Assembly: GCA_033763895.1 (NCBI GenBank)
Contig: JANRJQ010000008.1
Coordinates: forward strand, 1 to 64,000
Source: Chloroherpetonaceae bacterium
GTDB taxonomy: Bacteria; Bacteroidota; Chlorobiia; Chlorobiales; Thermochlorobacteraceae
Direction: 5' to 3'
Length of the DNA stretch: 64,000 nucleotides
The position numbers and the translations under genes were made by a program. Below the pieces are notes generated by a model. The model was not told the origin of the DNA and did no database searches. It was given only the letters and a program-made list of their open reading frames with translations. This document shows, piece after piece, positions 1 to 9,600 of the stretch (positions are counted from its first letter, which is position 1; each line of letters opens with the position of its first letter).

Positions 1-840
1 CATTGAGCTTGCCGAGCGACCGCCGTTGTTAGCCGTGCCGCTTGTGAGGTTGGGTTGTCCGAGCGCAACCGTTGCCGCCGCGCCCGTTAGCGCCGTTGCC
101 GCACTCGCAAATCGCAGAACGCGGTGGTTGTTTTCGTCAGCCACATACAAGTTGCCCGCCCCGTCGACCGCCACGCCTTATGGAAGAATCATCGTGCTTG
201 CCGAGAGACCGACGTTGTTTGATGTGCCGCTCACAAGGTCGGGTTGTCCGAGCGCAAACGTTGCCACCGCGCCCGTTAGCGCCGTTGCCGCACTCGCAAA
301 ACGCAGAACGCGGTGGTTGTTTGCGTCAGCCACATACAAGTTGCCCGACCCATCGACCGCCACGCCGATTGGAAAATTCATTGAGCTTGCCGAGCGACCG
401 CCGTTGTTAGCCGTGCCGCTTGTGAGGTTGGGTTGTCCGAGCGCAACCGTTGCCGCCGCGCCCGTTAGCGCCGTTGCCGCATTCGCAAAGCGCAAAACGC
501 GGTGGTTGTTTTGGTCAGCCACATACAAGTTACCCGACCCGTCGACCGCCACGCCGGATGGAGCATTCATTGTGCTTGCAGAGAGACCGCCGTTGTTTGC
601 TGTGTTGCTGAACAAATCGGGTTGTCCAAACGCCGCTTCCGCCGCGCTACCGGTCATCATTGCCGCCGCGCTCGTAAAGCGCAAAACGCGGTGGTTACTT
701 TGGTCAGCCACAAAGACTTTGCCCGAAACAGGGTCGACCGCTACGCCGCTTGGTAAGTTAAAGCCCGCGCCGTCAAGACCGTTTGTCACGCCTGCTGTAA
801 AGCCGCCTTGTCCCAAGACAACATTTGCCGCCTGTCCGGT
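1..840 (-). repeat. 189-bp tandem repeat units encoding NHL blades (array 1)
   Basis: Near-identical units about 189 bp apart. The plus-strand phrases gttgggttgtccgagcg and cacatacaagttgcccg recur at that spacing. The units are closer to those of the array at 2.4-4.3 kb than expected for independently diverging genes. Confidence 0.85.
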
Positions 841-906
841 TGTAAATTGCGCGGCTGCATTTTCTGCGATGAAAAGCAGTAATGAAATCAATAACATTTT
901 TTTCAT
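1..906 (-). pseudogene. NHL-repeat secreted protein, interrupted by in-frame stop, runs off window
   Basis: Begins at ATG 904-906 with a signal peptide (MKKMLLISLLLFIAENAAAQ); a TTG six bases upstream is less likely. NHL beta-propeller repeats of about 63 residues follow (PSGVAVDGSGNLYVAD type). A TAA at 178-180 stands where sister repeats carry a Tyr codon (CCA TAC GGC there, CCA TAA GGC here). The same frame continues without another stop to base 1 and encodes a normal repeat (GVAVDGAGNLYVAD). The stop is therefore a point nonsense mutation or a base-call error, not the natural end. Any sorting domain would lie beyond the window. Likely a secreted surface protein; its ligand is unknown. Confidence 0.75.
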
Positions 907-1145
907 ACTCAAGTAGTTTAAGTTTATTTAAAGATGAACGTACGGTTGTATTTGATTAGATATTCCTTCGAGATTAATGAATTACTCAAACAATAACCCA
1001 ATTAATCTAAAATCTCTATTTGTGTTTTTCCATTTTGAAAATTTAATCTTCAAAAAACACGATTTGTATCGAGTCATAATGACCCTCTCTAAGACTCGCT
1101 TTGTCTTTGCTTAAAACATACTTTAAAACACCCTTAACCAAAGAT

Positions 1146-4100
1146 TTACTTCACCAGCACCATCTTCTTTGTCTGCACAAATAAATTCACCTGCGAGCTT
1201 GCCGAGCTTACTTCAAGCCGGTAGAAATAAATCCCGCTTGATACATTGCTTGCATTAAAATTGGCTTGATAGCTTCCTGCGGCTTGGCTTGCGTTCACAA
1301 GCGTTGACACCTCTCTTCCCAACACATCATAGACCTTGAGGCTCACTGCGCCTGCCACCGGAAGTTGGTAGCCAATCGTTGTGCTTGGGTTGAACGGGTT
1401 GGGGTAGTTTTGACCCAAAGCGTAAACTTTTGGCCTCGGCATAACATCTATCTTTAATGTAACGGGTTCGTGCGCTGTCACCCTTCCCGAAAAGCTTACA
1501 TCCTTCAATTGATATCGATATGTTTTTTCATAGACTGCCGTAGAATCAATAAAAGTGTATTCACCGGCATTTGTAGTTGTTCCTTTTCCTTTGAGTGAAG
1601 AATGTGTTGAGAATGAAGCCAAAAGAATCTCATCGCGGTAGATCGAATATCCCGTGTTTTCAAATTCTGATGCCGTTTTCCACTCCAATTTTGCTCCGTC
1701 TCCGGTTGCTTTTGCTTTGAAGGATAAGAGTTCAACCGGTAGAGGATTATCAACCACATTTCCTGAAATTGCAAATTCTCCGAAGCCCGTCATTCCGATT
1801 TGCGTTAGGATGGGAGAAAGAACTGTTCCTGAATTAGCAACACCTGTTCCGATACCGACATCACTCCACGATCCCGAAACCAGTCTCTTCGCAATTCTTA
1901 AGGTACTGAGGTTTGTAACTCCCAACATATTGTTGCTATTTAGTGTGAGGGTGTAAGTACCGGGTGAACCGCTTGAGGTGATTTGCCAATAAAACGGAGC
2001 AACGGTGGACACTTCTTGTCCAACCAGCGTTAGAGGTAAACCGGTTATGCCGGCAGAAAAATTGAAATATGAAAAACTGAGTGTACCTGAACCTGTCCCC
2101 GAAGTAAAGGCCACGGATGCTGAGCGATTATCACTGCCATTCAAATAAGGAAAACTGTAAGTATTGTCCCCATTGAATGCTCGGATGAGCGATCCACTAC
2201 CCGAAACCGAACCGCTTCCTAAAATGGCGCTTGCCGCGGGATTAACGATTTGAATGGTATTCGAATTCAGATCAACCGAAATTCCCGGCTCTAATGTTAA
2301 TGTACCATTCACGGTAATTCCAGCGCTCAATAACCCATTCATCGTAAACGTAACATTATTAAATGAACCGGGAGTGATGCTTGAAGGAGAGCCGGTGTAA
2401 TCAGTGATATTATTAAACCGCAAAACGCGGTGGTTGCTAAAGTCAGCCACATACAAGTTGCCCGACACGTCGACCGCCACGCCGTATGGACCATTCATTG
2501 TGCTTGCCGAGCGACCTCCGTTGTTTGCTGTGCCGCTTGTGAGGTTGGGTTGTCCGAGTGCAACCGTTGCCGCCGCGCCCGTTAGCGCCGTCGATGCACT
2601 CGCAAAACGCAAAACGCGGTGGTTGTTTTGGTCAGCCACATACAAATTGCTCGACCCGTCGACCGCCACGCCGTGTGGAAAACGCATTGTACTTGCCGAG
2701 AGACCGCCGTTGTTTGCTGTGCCGCTCACAAGGTCGGGTTGTCCGAGCGCAACGGCTGCCGCCGCGCCCGTTAACGCCGTTGCCGCACTCGCAAAACGCA
2801 AAACGCGGTTGTTGCCTCTGTCAGCCACATACAAATTGCCCGACCCGTCGACCGCCACGCCGGATGGACTACTCATCGTGCTTGCCGAGAGACCGCCGTT
2901 GTTTGCTGTGCCGCTTGTGAGGTTGGGTTGTCCGAGTGCAACCGTTGCCGCCGCGCTCGTTAGCGCCGTTGCCGCACTCGCAAAACGCAAAACGCGGTTG
3001 TTGCTAAAGTCAGCCACATACAAATTGCCCGACCCGTCAACCGCTACGCCATATGGAAAATTCATTGTGCTTGCCGAGAGACCGCCGTTGTTTGCTGTGC
3101 CGCTCACAAGGTCGGGTTGTCCGAGCGCAACGGCTGCCGCCGCGCCCGTTAACGCCGTTGCCGCACTCGCAAAACGCAAAACGCGGTGGTTGTTATAGTC
3201 AGCCACATACAAATTGCCCGACCCGTCGACCGCCACGCCGGATGGAATACTCATTGTGCTTGCCGAGAGACCGCCGTTGTTTGCTGTGTTGCTGAACAAA
3301 TCGGGTTGTCCAAACGCCGCTTCAGCCGCACTACCGGTCACCATTGCCGCCGCGCTGGTAAAGCGCAAAACGCGGTGGTTGCCTGCGTCAGCCACAAAGA
3401 TTTTGCCCGAAACAGGGTCAACCGCTACGCCGCTTGGGGCGCTAAAGCCCGCGCCGTCAAGAAGGTTTGCCACGCCTGCTGTAAAGACGCCTTGCCCCAA
3501 GACGACATTTGCCGCCGCGCCCGTTAACGCCGTTGCCGCACTCGCAAATCGCAAAACGCGGTTGTTGCCTCTGTCAGCCACATACAAGTTGCCCGACCCG
3601 TCGACCGCCACGCCGCTTGGAATATTCATTGTGCTTGCCGAGCGTCCGCCGTTGTTTGCTGTGCCGCTTGTGAGGTTGGGTTGTCCGAGTGCAACCGTTG
3701 CCGCCGCGCCCGTTAGTGCCGTTGATGCACTCGCAAAACGCAAAACGCGGCTGTTGCTTAAGTCAGCCACATACAAGTTACCCGACCCATCGACCGCCAC
3801 GCCGAATGGATTAGACATTGTGCTTGCAGAGAGACCGCCGTTGTTTGCTATGGCGCTCACAAAGTCGGGTTGTCCGAGTGCGACCGTTGCCGCCGCGCCC
3901 GTTAACGCCGTTGCCGCACTCGCAAAACGCAAAACGCGGTGGTTATTTTGGTCGGCCACATACAAGTTGCCCGACCCGTCGACCGCCACGCCGGATGGAT
4001 TAGACATTGTGCTAGCCGAGAGCCCGCCGTTGTTTGGCGTATTACTAAACAAATTGGGTTGACCGAAAACCGCTTCCGCCGCGCTACCGGTCATCATTGC

Positions 4101-4343
4101 CGCCGCGCTGGTAAAGCGCAAAACGCGGTGGTTGCCTGCGTCAGCCACAAAGACTTTACCCGAAACAGAGTCGACTGCTACGCCGCTTGGTGAGATAAAG
4201 CCCGCGCCGTCAAGACCGTTTGTACTGCCTGCTGTAAAGCCGCCTTGCCCCAAGACGACATTTGCCGCCTGTCCGGTGGTAAATTGAGCGAGAGCAGACG
4301 AGACCCCTAAATGCAGAGATACAATGAATACGACTATTTTCAT
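1146..4343 (-). CDS. Secreted NHL beta-propeller protein with type IX sorting domain
   Basis: About 1065 residues from ATG 4341-4343 (a TTG six bases upstream also opens the frame). Signal peptide ending near SSALAQ. Ten NHL blades follow: four, then a second copy of the N-terminal type unit (ANVVLGQGVFTAG), then the remaining six. A beta-rich module ending GMTGFGEFAISG comes next, then a fibronectin-like stretch, and a C-terminal sorting domain with QNYPNPFNPSTTIGYQLP ending KKMVLVK. That end is typical of type IX secreted proteins in Chlorobiota, Ignavibacteria and Bacteroidota. Presumably exported and attached to the surface; NHL propellers usually bind proteins or sugars, but no ligand can be inferred. 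The internal restart suggests fusion of two paralogues. Confidence 0.88.
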   Translation of the reverse strand: MKIVVFIVSLHLGVSSALAQFTTGQAANVVLGQGGFTAGSTNGLDGAGFISPSGVAVDSVSGKVFVADAGNHRVLRFTSAAAMMTGSAAEAVFGQPNLFSNTPNNGGLSASTMSNPSGVAVDGSGNLYVADQNNHRVLRFASAATALTGAAATVALGQPDFVSAIANNGGLSASTMSNPFGVAVDGSGNLYVADLSNSRVLRFASASTALTGAAATVALGQPNLTSGTANNGGRSASTMNIPSGVAVDGSGNLYVADRGNNRVLRFASAATALTGAAANVVLGQGVFTAGVANLLDGAGFSAPSGVAVDPVSGKIFVADAGNHRVLRFTSAAAMVTGSAAEAAFGQPDLFSNTANNGGLSASTMSIPSGVAVDGSGNLYVADYNNHRVLRFASAATALTGAAAAVALGQPDLVSGTANNGGLSASTMNFPYGVAVDGSGNLYVADFSNNRVLRFASAATALTSAAATVALGQPNLTSGTANNGGLSASTMSSPSGVAVDGSGNLYVADRGNNRVLRFASAATALTGAAAAVALGQPDLVSGTANNGGLSASTMRFPHGVAVDGSSNLYVADQNNHRVLRFASASTALTGAAATVALGQPNLTSGTANNGGRSASTMNGPYGVAVDVSGNLYVADFSNHRVLRFNNITDYTGSPSSITPGSFNNVTFTMNGLLSAGITVNGTLTLEPGISVDLNSNTIQIVNPAASAILGSGSVSGSGSLIRAFNGDNTYSFPYLNGSDNRSASVAFTSGTGSGTLSFSYFNFSAGITGLPLTLVGQEVSTVAPFYWQITSSGSPGTYTLTLNSNNMLGVTNLSTLRIAKRLVSGSWSDVGIGTGVANSGTVLSPILTQIGMTGFGEFAISGNVVDNPLPVELLSFKAKATGDGAKLEWKTASEFENTGYSIYRDEILLASFSTHSSLKGKGTTTNAGEYTFIDSTAVYEKTYRYQLKDVSFSGRVTAHEPVTLKIDVMPRPKVYALGQNYPNPFNPSTTIGYQLPVAGAVSLKVYDVLGREVSTLVNASQAAGSYQANFNASNVSSGIYFYRLEVSSASSQVNLFVQTKKMVLVK
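2410..4290 (-). repeat. 189-bp tandem repeat units encoding NHL blades (array 2)
   Basis: The plus-strand phrase gaccgccgttgtttgctgtgccgct recurs near 2703, 2892 and 3081, a period of 189 bp or 63 codons. Units differ by only a few substitutions. Two kinds of unit alternate in the LGQPxL segment (PNLTSGTANN and PDLVSGTANN). Confidence 0.9.
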
Positions 4344-4904
4344 GAACAATAAATATTTGGAGGCTTTAATTAATAAGTAATAGGTCTATTGCACTGAATT
4401 ACCTCTAACAGCGCAAAATTATCCGAATAAGAATCTTGAAAAATCACTTCAGTTGATTGAATCAATCTCTCTTGAAAAACACAAGAAAGTCCAAAAAGGA
4501 TATTTCAAACGGCGCACGCTAATCACTAATCGCGCCAATGTTTTCAGCAATTATTTTTTTAGAAAAGAAATATCAGCCGTGGATTTTGAGTGATAAATAG
4601 CAGAACTCAAATATCAGAAATACAACGATAGAAGAGCGATTAATCTCTTAATGAAATGTTGAGTATGTGATGAGTAGAAAAAAGAAATGTAGGTTGAGTT
4701 AACACTCAGTGAAGCAGGCAGTATTGTTAACAACTGTTCTAATATAAACATCATTTGAGGAATAATGTCATCTCTGAAGAAAAATATAATCCGGTTTGGT
4801 TCTCAAGTTCGCTTAAAGAGCAGGGTTTACTTTATTTTTTGTGACTTGAAAAAAAGCCCCGACTATCGCCGAGGCTTCTGAAAAAATTGTAACTCCCTAT
4901 TAGT
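4344..4904. other. Intergenic region upstream of the 1065-residue NHL gene
   Basis: AT-rich, about 560 bases. Apart from the terminator at 4850-4876, belonging to the upstream NHL gene, I see no convincing gene; the longest plus-strand ATG frame I followed (from about 4539) has only 20 codons. Bases near 4358-4365 hold GGAGGCTTT, read on the minus strand as AAAGCCTCC 15 bases before the ATG. The next NHL gene has the same arrangement. Confidence 0.5.
4850..4876 (-). terminator. Rho-independent terminator of the 498-residue NHL gene
   Basis: On the minus strand an 8-bp stem (4868-4875 with 4856-4863, two G-U pairs), a four-base loop, then a run of Ts. It lies about 30 bases after the gene's stop codon. 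Confidence 0.8.
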
Positions 4905-6401
4905 TTACTTCACCAGCACCATCTTCTTTGTTTGCACAAATAAATTCCCCTGCGAGCTTGCCGAGCTTACTTCAAGCCGGTAGAAATACACCCCGCTTGA
5001 CACATTGCTTGCATTGAAATTGGCTTGATAGCTCCCCGCCGCTTGGCTTGCGTTCACCAGCGTTGCCACCTCTCTTCCCAACACATCATAGACCTTGAGA
5101 CTCACATCGCCTGTCACCGGAAGTTGGTAGCCAATTGTGGTGCTTGGGTTGAATGGATTGGGGTAGTTATGATGAAGGGCATAGGTTTGAGGTGAACCTT
5201 TTTGATTTTCTCTGATATTGCTGATGGAGTTATTAAACCGTAAGACACGATTGTTATTTTGGTCAGCCACATACAGATTGCCCGATGGGTCAAGAGCAAC
5301 TCCGTATGGAATATTCATTGTGCTTGCTGAAAGACCGCCGTTGTTTGCTGTGCCGCTTGTGAGGTTCGGTTGGCCAAGCGCAATACTTGCCGCCGCGCCT
5401 GTTACTGCCGTTGCTGCATTCACAAAAAGCAAAACGCGGTTATTTTCTGAATCACCAACATATAAATTCCCTGAACTGTTAACTGCTACACCGAAAGGAT
5501 AACTCATCGTGTTTGCCGTTGGAGAAGTGAGATTGTTGTTAAAAGAGCCGCTAAAAAAGTCGGGTTGTCCGAGAGCGATAGATGCCGCTGCACCTGTTGA
5601 TACTGAAGCAGCATTGGCAAAACGCAAGACGCGGCTATTACCCGAGTCAACAACATACAAATTACCTGACCCGTCCACTGCAACACTGTAAGGTTGACTT
5701 AAGGTGCTTGCTGAAAGACCGCCGTTGTTTGCTGTGCCGCTTGTGAGGTTCGGTTGGCCAAGCGCAACACTTGCCGCCGCGCCTGTTACTGCCGTTGCTG
5801 CATTCGCAAAGCGCAACACACGATTATTTTCTGAATCACAAACATATAAATTCCCTAAACTGTCAACCACAACACCTGTTGGAAACGACATTGAACTTGC
5901 CGAGAGACCTCCATTGTTTGAGATTCGACTGGTCAAGTTGGGTTGCCCAAAAGCGATTACCGCAGCTGAACCGCTCGGTGCAGTTGCTGCATTCATAAAA
6001 CGCAAGACGCGGTGGTTTTCTGAGTCAGCAACATACAAATTTCCAAATCGATCGACCGCGACACCGTACGGTACCGACATCTTGCTTGCAGTAAAGCCTG
6101 AGACATCAACCAAAAAATTGGGTTGTCCAAATACCGCTTCTGCTGAACTGCCGCTAATCATCGCTGCCTGACTTGAAAAACGCAAGATGCGATGTCCGGT
6201 TGCAACAAAGAGCTTACCCGACGCTGGGTCAATGGCAATTCCCCTTGGGCCCCCAAAATTAGTGCTATCGAAAGGTTTTATACCCCCGGTTGAAAAATTT
6301 GGTTGCCCCAAAACAACATTCGCCGCTTGTCCGCTAATGAATTGCGCTGTTGCCCTGATTGCTAATAAAAGCAGTGCGGAAATGAACAGTATTATTTTCA
6401 T
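4905..6401 (-). CDS. Secreted six-bladed NHL protein with type IX sorting domain
   Basis: 498 residues from ATG 6399-6401. Signal peptide MKIILFISALLLLAIRATAQ. Six NHL blades (GGPRGIAIDPASGK, then five of the GVAVD..GNLYVAD kind) make a complete six-bladed propeller. The C-terminal sorting domain (HNYPNPFNPSTTIGYQLP to KKMVLVK) follows directly, without the middle module of the neighbouring NHL protein. Its last 60 residues are almost identical to those of that neighbour. Blades are more diverged than in the other two NHL genes. Probably a surface-anchored binding protein. Confidence 0.88.
   Translation of the reverse strand: MKIILFISALLLLAIRATAQFISGQAANVVLGQPNFSTGGIKPFDSTNFGGPRGIAIDPASGKLFVATGHRILRFSSQAAMISGSSAEAVFGQPNFLVDVSGFTASKMSVPYGVAVDRFGNLYVADSENHRVLRFMNAATAPSGSAAVIAFGQPNLTSRISNNGGLSASSMSFPTGVVVDSLGNLYVCDSENNRVLRFANAATAVTGAAASVALGQPNLTSGTANNGGLSASTLSQPYSVAVDGSGNLYVVDSGNSRVLRFANAASVSTGAAASIALGQPDFFSGSFNNNLTSPTANTMSYPFGVAVNSSGNLYVGDSENNRVLLFVNAATAVTGAAASIALGQPNLTSGTANNGGLSASTMNIPYGVALDPSGNLYVADQNNNRVLRFNNSISNIRENQKGSPQTYALHHNYPNPFNPSTTIGYQLPVTGDVSLKVYDVLGREVATLVNASQAAGSYQANFNASNVSSGVYFYRLEVSSASSQGNLFVQTKKMVLVK
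5230..6340 (-). repeat. Diverged NHL repeat array (array 3)
   Basis: Six units of roughly 180-200 bp encode the blades of the 498-residue protein. They are recognisably related to arrays 1 and 2 (ttgtttgctgtgccgcttgtgaggtt recurs) but carry many more substitutions and small length differences. Confidence 0.75.
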
Positions 6402-6570
6402 TACTATGAATTTATCGGAGGCTTTCTAAAGGTTATCTGTTGGAATTACTTCGCTTTGCCTCGATTAGCGGAGGAATTCCTTAAAGTTAACATCTTAAGT
6501 TAACCAATTTGGATTTTACCAGAAAGCGCTCTTTGAAAGTCAAGTTTGAATAATTTCTGAGATTAGAAAG

Positions 6571-6602
6571 CAAAAAGGCGCTCTGATTAACTCAAAGCGC
6601 CC
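6571..6602 (-). terminator. Terminator of the FG-GAP protein gene
   Basis: Stem 6592-6601 with 6577-6586 (one mismatch), loop of five, followed on the minus strand by five Ts. It lies about 40 bases after the stop codon at 6643. Confidence 0.8.
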
Positions 6603-6642
6603 TTCCCCTAATCCTTTGTTAAATAAAATAATCTTAAATGAT

Positions 6643-9600
6643 TTACTTCACCAGCACCATCTTCTTTGTTTGCTTGAAGTTAACGGTTTGCAAGCCAGTT
6701 GAGCGTACTTCCATACGGTAGTAATAAACCCCACTTGCAATGCCGCTTGCATTAAAGGACACTTCATACACGCCTGCGTCTTGATTGGCATTCACCAACT
6801 CTTGAACCACTCGACCCAGCACATCATACACCGTTAAACTAACCAAACTTGCAGCAGGAATTTGGTAGCCGATGCGTGTACTTGGATTAAATGGATTCGG
6901 ATAGTTTTGAAGCAATGCATAGGCTCTCGGCGTTCGCTTCACCGTCATTTCAAGGGTTATCGGTGGATGCTCCGTCACTCTTCCCGAGAAACTCACATCC
7001 TTCAATTGATAACGATAGGTTTTCCCATACACTGCTGTGGAATCCACATAACTGTAGGATTGCGCAACGCTCGTGGTTCCCTTTCCTTTTAAGCTTGCGG
7101 TGGTTGAAAACGATGCGATTGGATTGCCATCTCTGTAAATCAAAAAGCCGGCGTTCTCAAACTCCGAGGCCGTTCGCCATTCAAGTTTTGCACCGTCGCC
7201 CGTTGACCGCGCCGTAAATGATTGCAGTTCCACAGGAAGTGGATTATCTACGCCATCGCCCGAAATCGCGAATTCTCCAAACCCCGTCATCCCGCTTTGC
7301 GAAAGAACCGGCGCGCTTGTAGTGCCAGTATTCGAAACCCCCGTCCCGATTCCCGCATCGCTCCACGAACCTGATACAGCCCGCTTCGCAATGCGAAGTG
7401 TGCTGAGATTCGTTACGCCAAGCATATTGGCACCGTTTAAGGTGAGAGTGTATGTTCCGGGCGAGCCTGTGGAAGTGATTCGCCAGTAAAACGGCGCAAC
7501 GGTGTTCACGGGCTGTGAAATGAGCGTAAGTGGAAGGCCTGTAATTCCCGGCGGGTCAGGAAAAAAGGAAAAGCTTAGCGTACCCGAGCCTGTGCCGCTT
7601 GTAAATGCCACTGTTGCCGAGCGGTTATCGCTTCCTTCTAAAAATGGAAAGCTGTACGACACATCACCATTGAAGGCACGCACCAAAGAGCCTGTGCCGA
7701 AAAGTCTTCCTGTGCCTGCAACTGCTCCAGTGGCTGTGTTATTGACGGTTATTGTATTTCCATTGAGTTCAACATTGCCGTTTAGCGTGAGTGTTGCATT
7801 AACGCCAAAAGATGTTGACAGTGGCAAAGTGCCGGCGGTGAAAGTGACATTGTTGTAAGTGATGGCTGAAATACCTGATGGTGCACCTGAGTAATTTGGG
7901 ATTTGGTCGTTTAAGATGACTGAAACCCTATTGCTATTAAAGTCAGCAGTTAAAATGTCTGGCTTTCCATCTAAGTTTACATCAGCAACAAAGACACTTA
8001 GAGGATTTGTACCAACTGAAATTGAACTTAGACTTGAAAAACCACCTAATCCATCACCTAAACGAAACGACACCGAGTTACTTCCATTGTTTCCAGTAAC
8101 AAAATCTTGCTTACCATCAAGATTAAGATCCGCAATAAAAACGCTGGAAGGTTGTGTGCCAACGGCATAATTTGTAGCTGTTGAAAAAGCCCCACCTCCT
8201 GTTGCTAATGCGACAGAAACATTGGCACTATTATTATTGGATGCAATAATGTCGGGATTTCCGTCATTATTAATATCCTTAGAAAACACGCTAATGGTAA
8301 AGATACCCGCAGAAATAGTTGACCCTGTTGGAAAACTACCTGTTCCATTTCCAATTCTAACAATAGCAGCATTTGCTCCACCGGATGCACTAATGACATC
8401 AGGTCTGGAATCATTATTAAGATCTGCAATAAAAACATTTCGCGGACTGCCGCCGGGCGAGAAATTAGAACCACCCGAAAAACCACCCGCCCCATCTCCA
8501 AGTCGAACAGACAGTGTTCCAGAAAAATTAGCAGTTACAAAATCAGGTTTCCCATCTTGGTTTACATCAGAAACAAAAACCGAAGCAGGGTTGCTACCAA
8601 CTGAAATCTCAGTTGTCCCAGAAAAATTACCGGACCCGTCTCCAAGACGAACCGAAACCGTAGCCGCATTTTGATTTGCTGTAAGAATATCCGGCTTACC
8701 ATCTAAATTCACATCTGCAACAAATAATCCAAAAGGTTGATCACCGACGCTTATTTCGGTTGTTCCTGTAAAACCACCTATTCCATCTCCAAGTCGTACA
8801 GAAACAGTATTGGCGAATCGGCCCGCAGTAAGTATATCAGGCTTACCATCCAAATTTACATCTGCGACAAATATTCGATTTGGTGTTGAACCTACACTTA
8901 CACCATAAGCTGCGCCAAACGGGTTTAAGGTAATTGTTGTCGTATTTAATAAAACTGATACTGTATTATCGGCTGAATTGGCAACGAGCAAATCAGGCTT
9001 GCCATCTTGGTTTACATCAGACGCAACAATGCTTTCGGGGCTATTCCCGACACTAATGTTCGTCGCCGTCCCGAAACTTCCACTTCCGACTCCTCTTAAA
9101 ATAGAAATTGAATTCCCTGTTCTGTTCGCTGAAACAATATCGATGTTCCCATCGAGATCAAGGTCAGAGGCATCAACCCGAGTCGCACCTCCACCAACGC
9201 TGTAACGAGAAACTGAAACCGTTGAAAATTTTCCGTCTCCCAAACCGAATCGAACCGTGACATCATTTGAAGTGCGGTTTGCGGTTATGAAATCTAAATT
9301 CCCATCCCGATTCACGTCTCTTAATATGACTGACCAAGGCAATGTGGCTCCGCCGATGTTCCAATTTTCAAAATCAACAAATGAAAATCCTCCTAATCCA
9401 TCGCCAACCCTTGCTGAAACCACATTTGTGCCCGCCGCTGCTGCAACAAAATCAGGTTTTCCGTCTTTATTAATATCACCAACCGCTACCTGACGGGGCT
9501 GTGATGCAATATCGATTCGAGTTGTATCAGTTACTCCCCCCGTTCCGTTTCCACGAGCGAAATAAACTGAGTTGCTATTGCCTACCAAGTAATCTTGCCG

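Noticed and set aside
26-916. Long plus-strand frame opposite the first NHL gene (also at 2404-3198 and 3214-4062)
   Set aside because: These are antisense shadows. The 189-bp units have a multiple-of-three length, so stop-free antisense frames repeat with them. No start signal, signal peptide or family is seen.
1-6340. Repeat arrays considered as CRISPR or satellite DNA
   Set aside because: Units are 189 bp, stay in frame and encode NHL blades; there are no short direct repeats with unique spacers.
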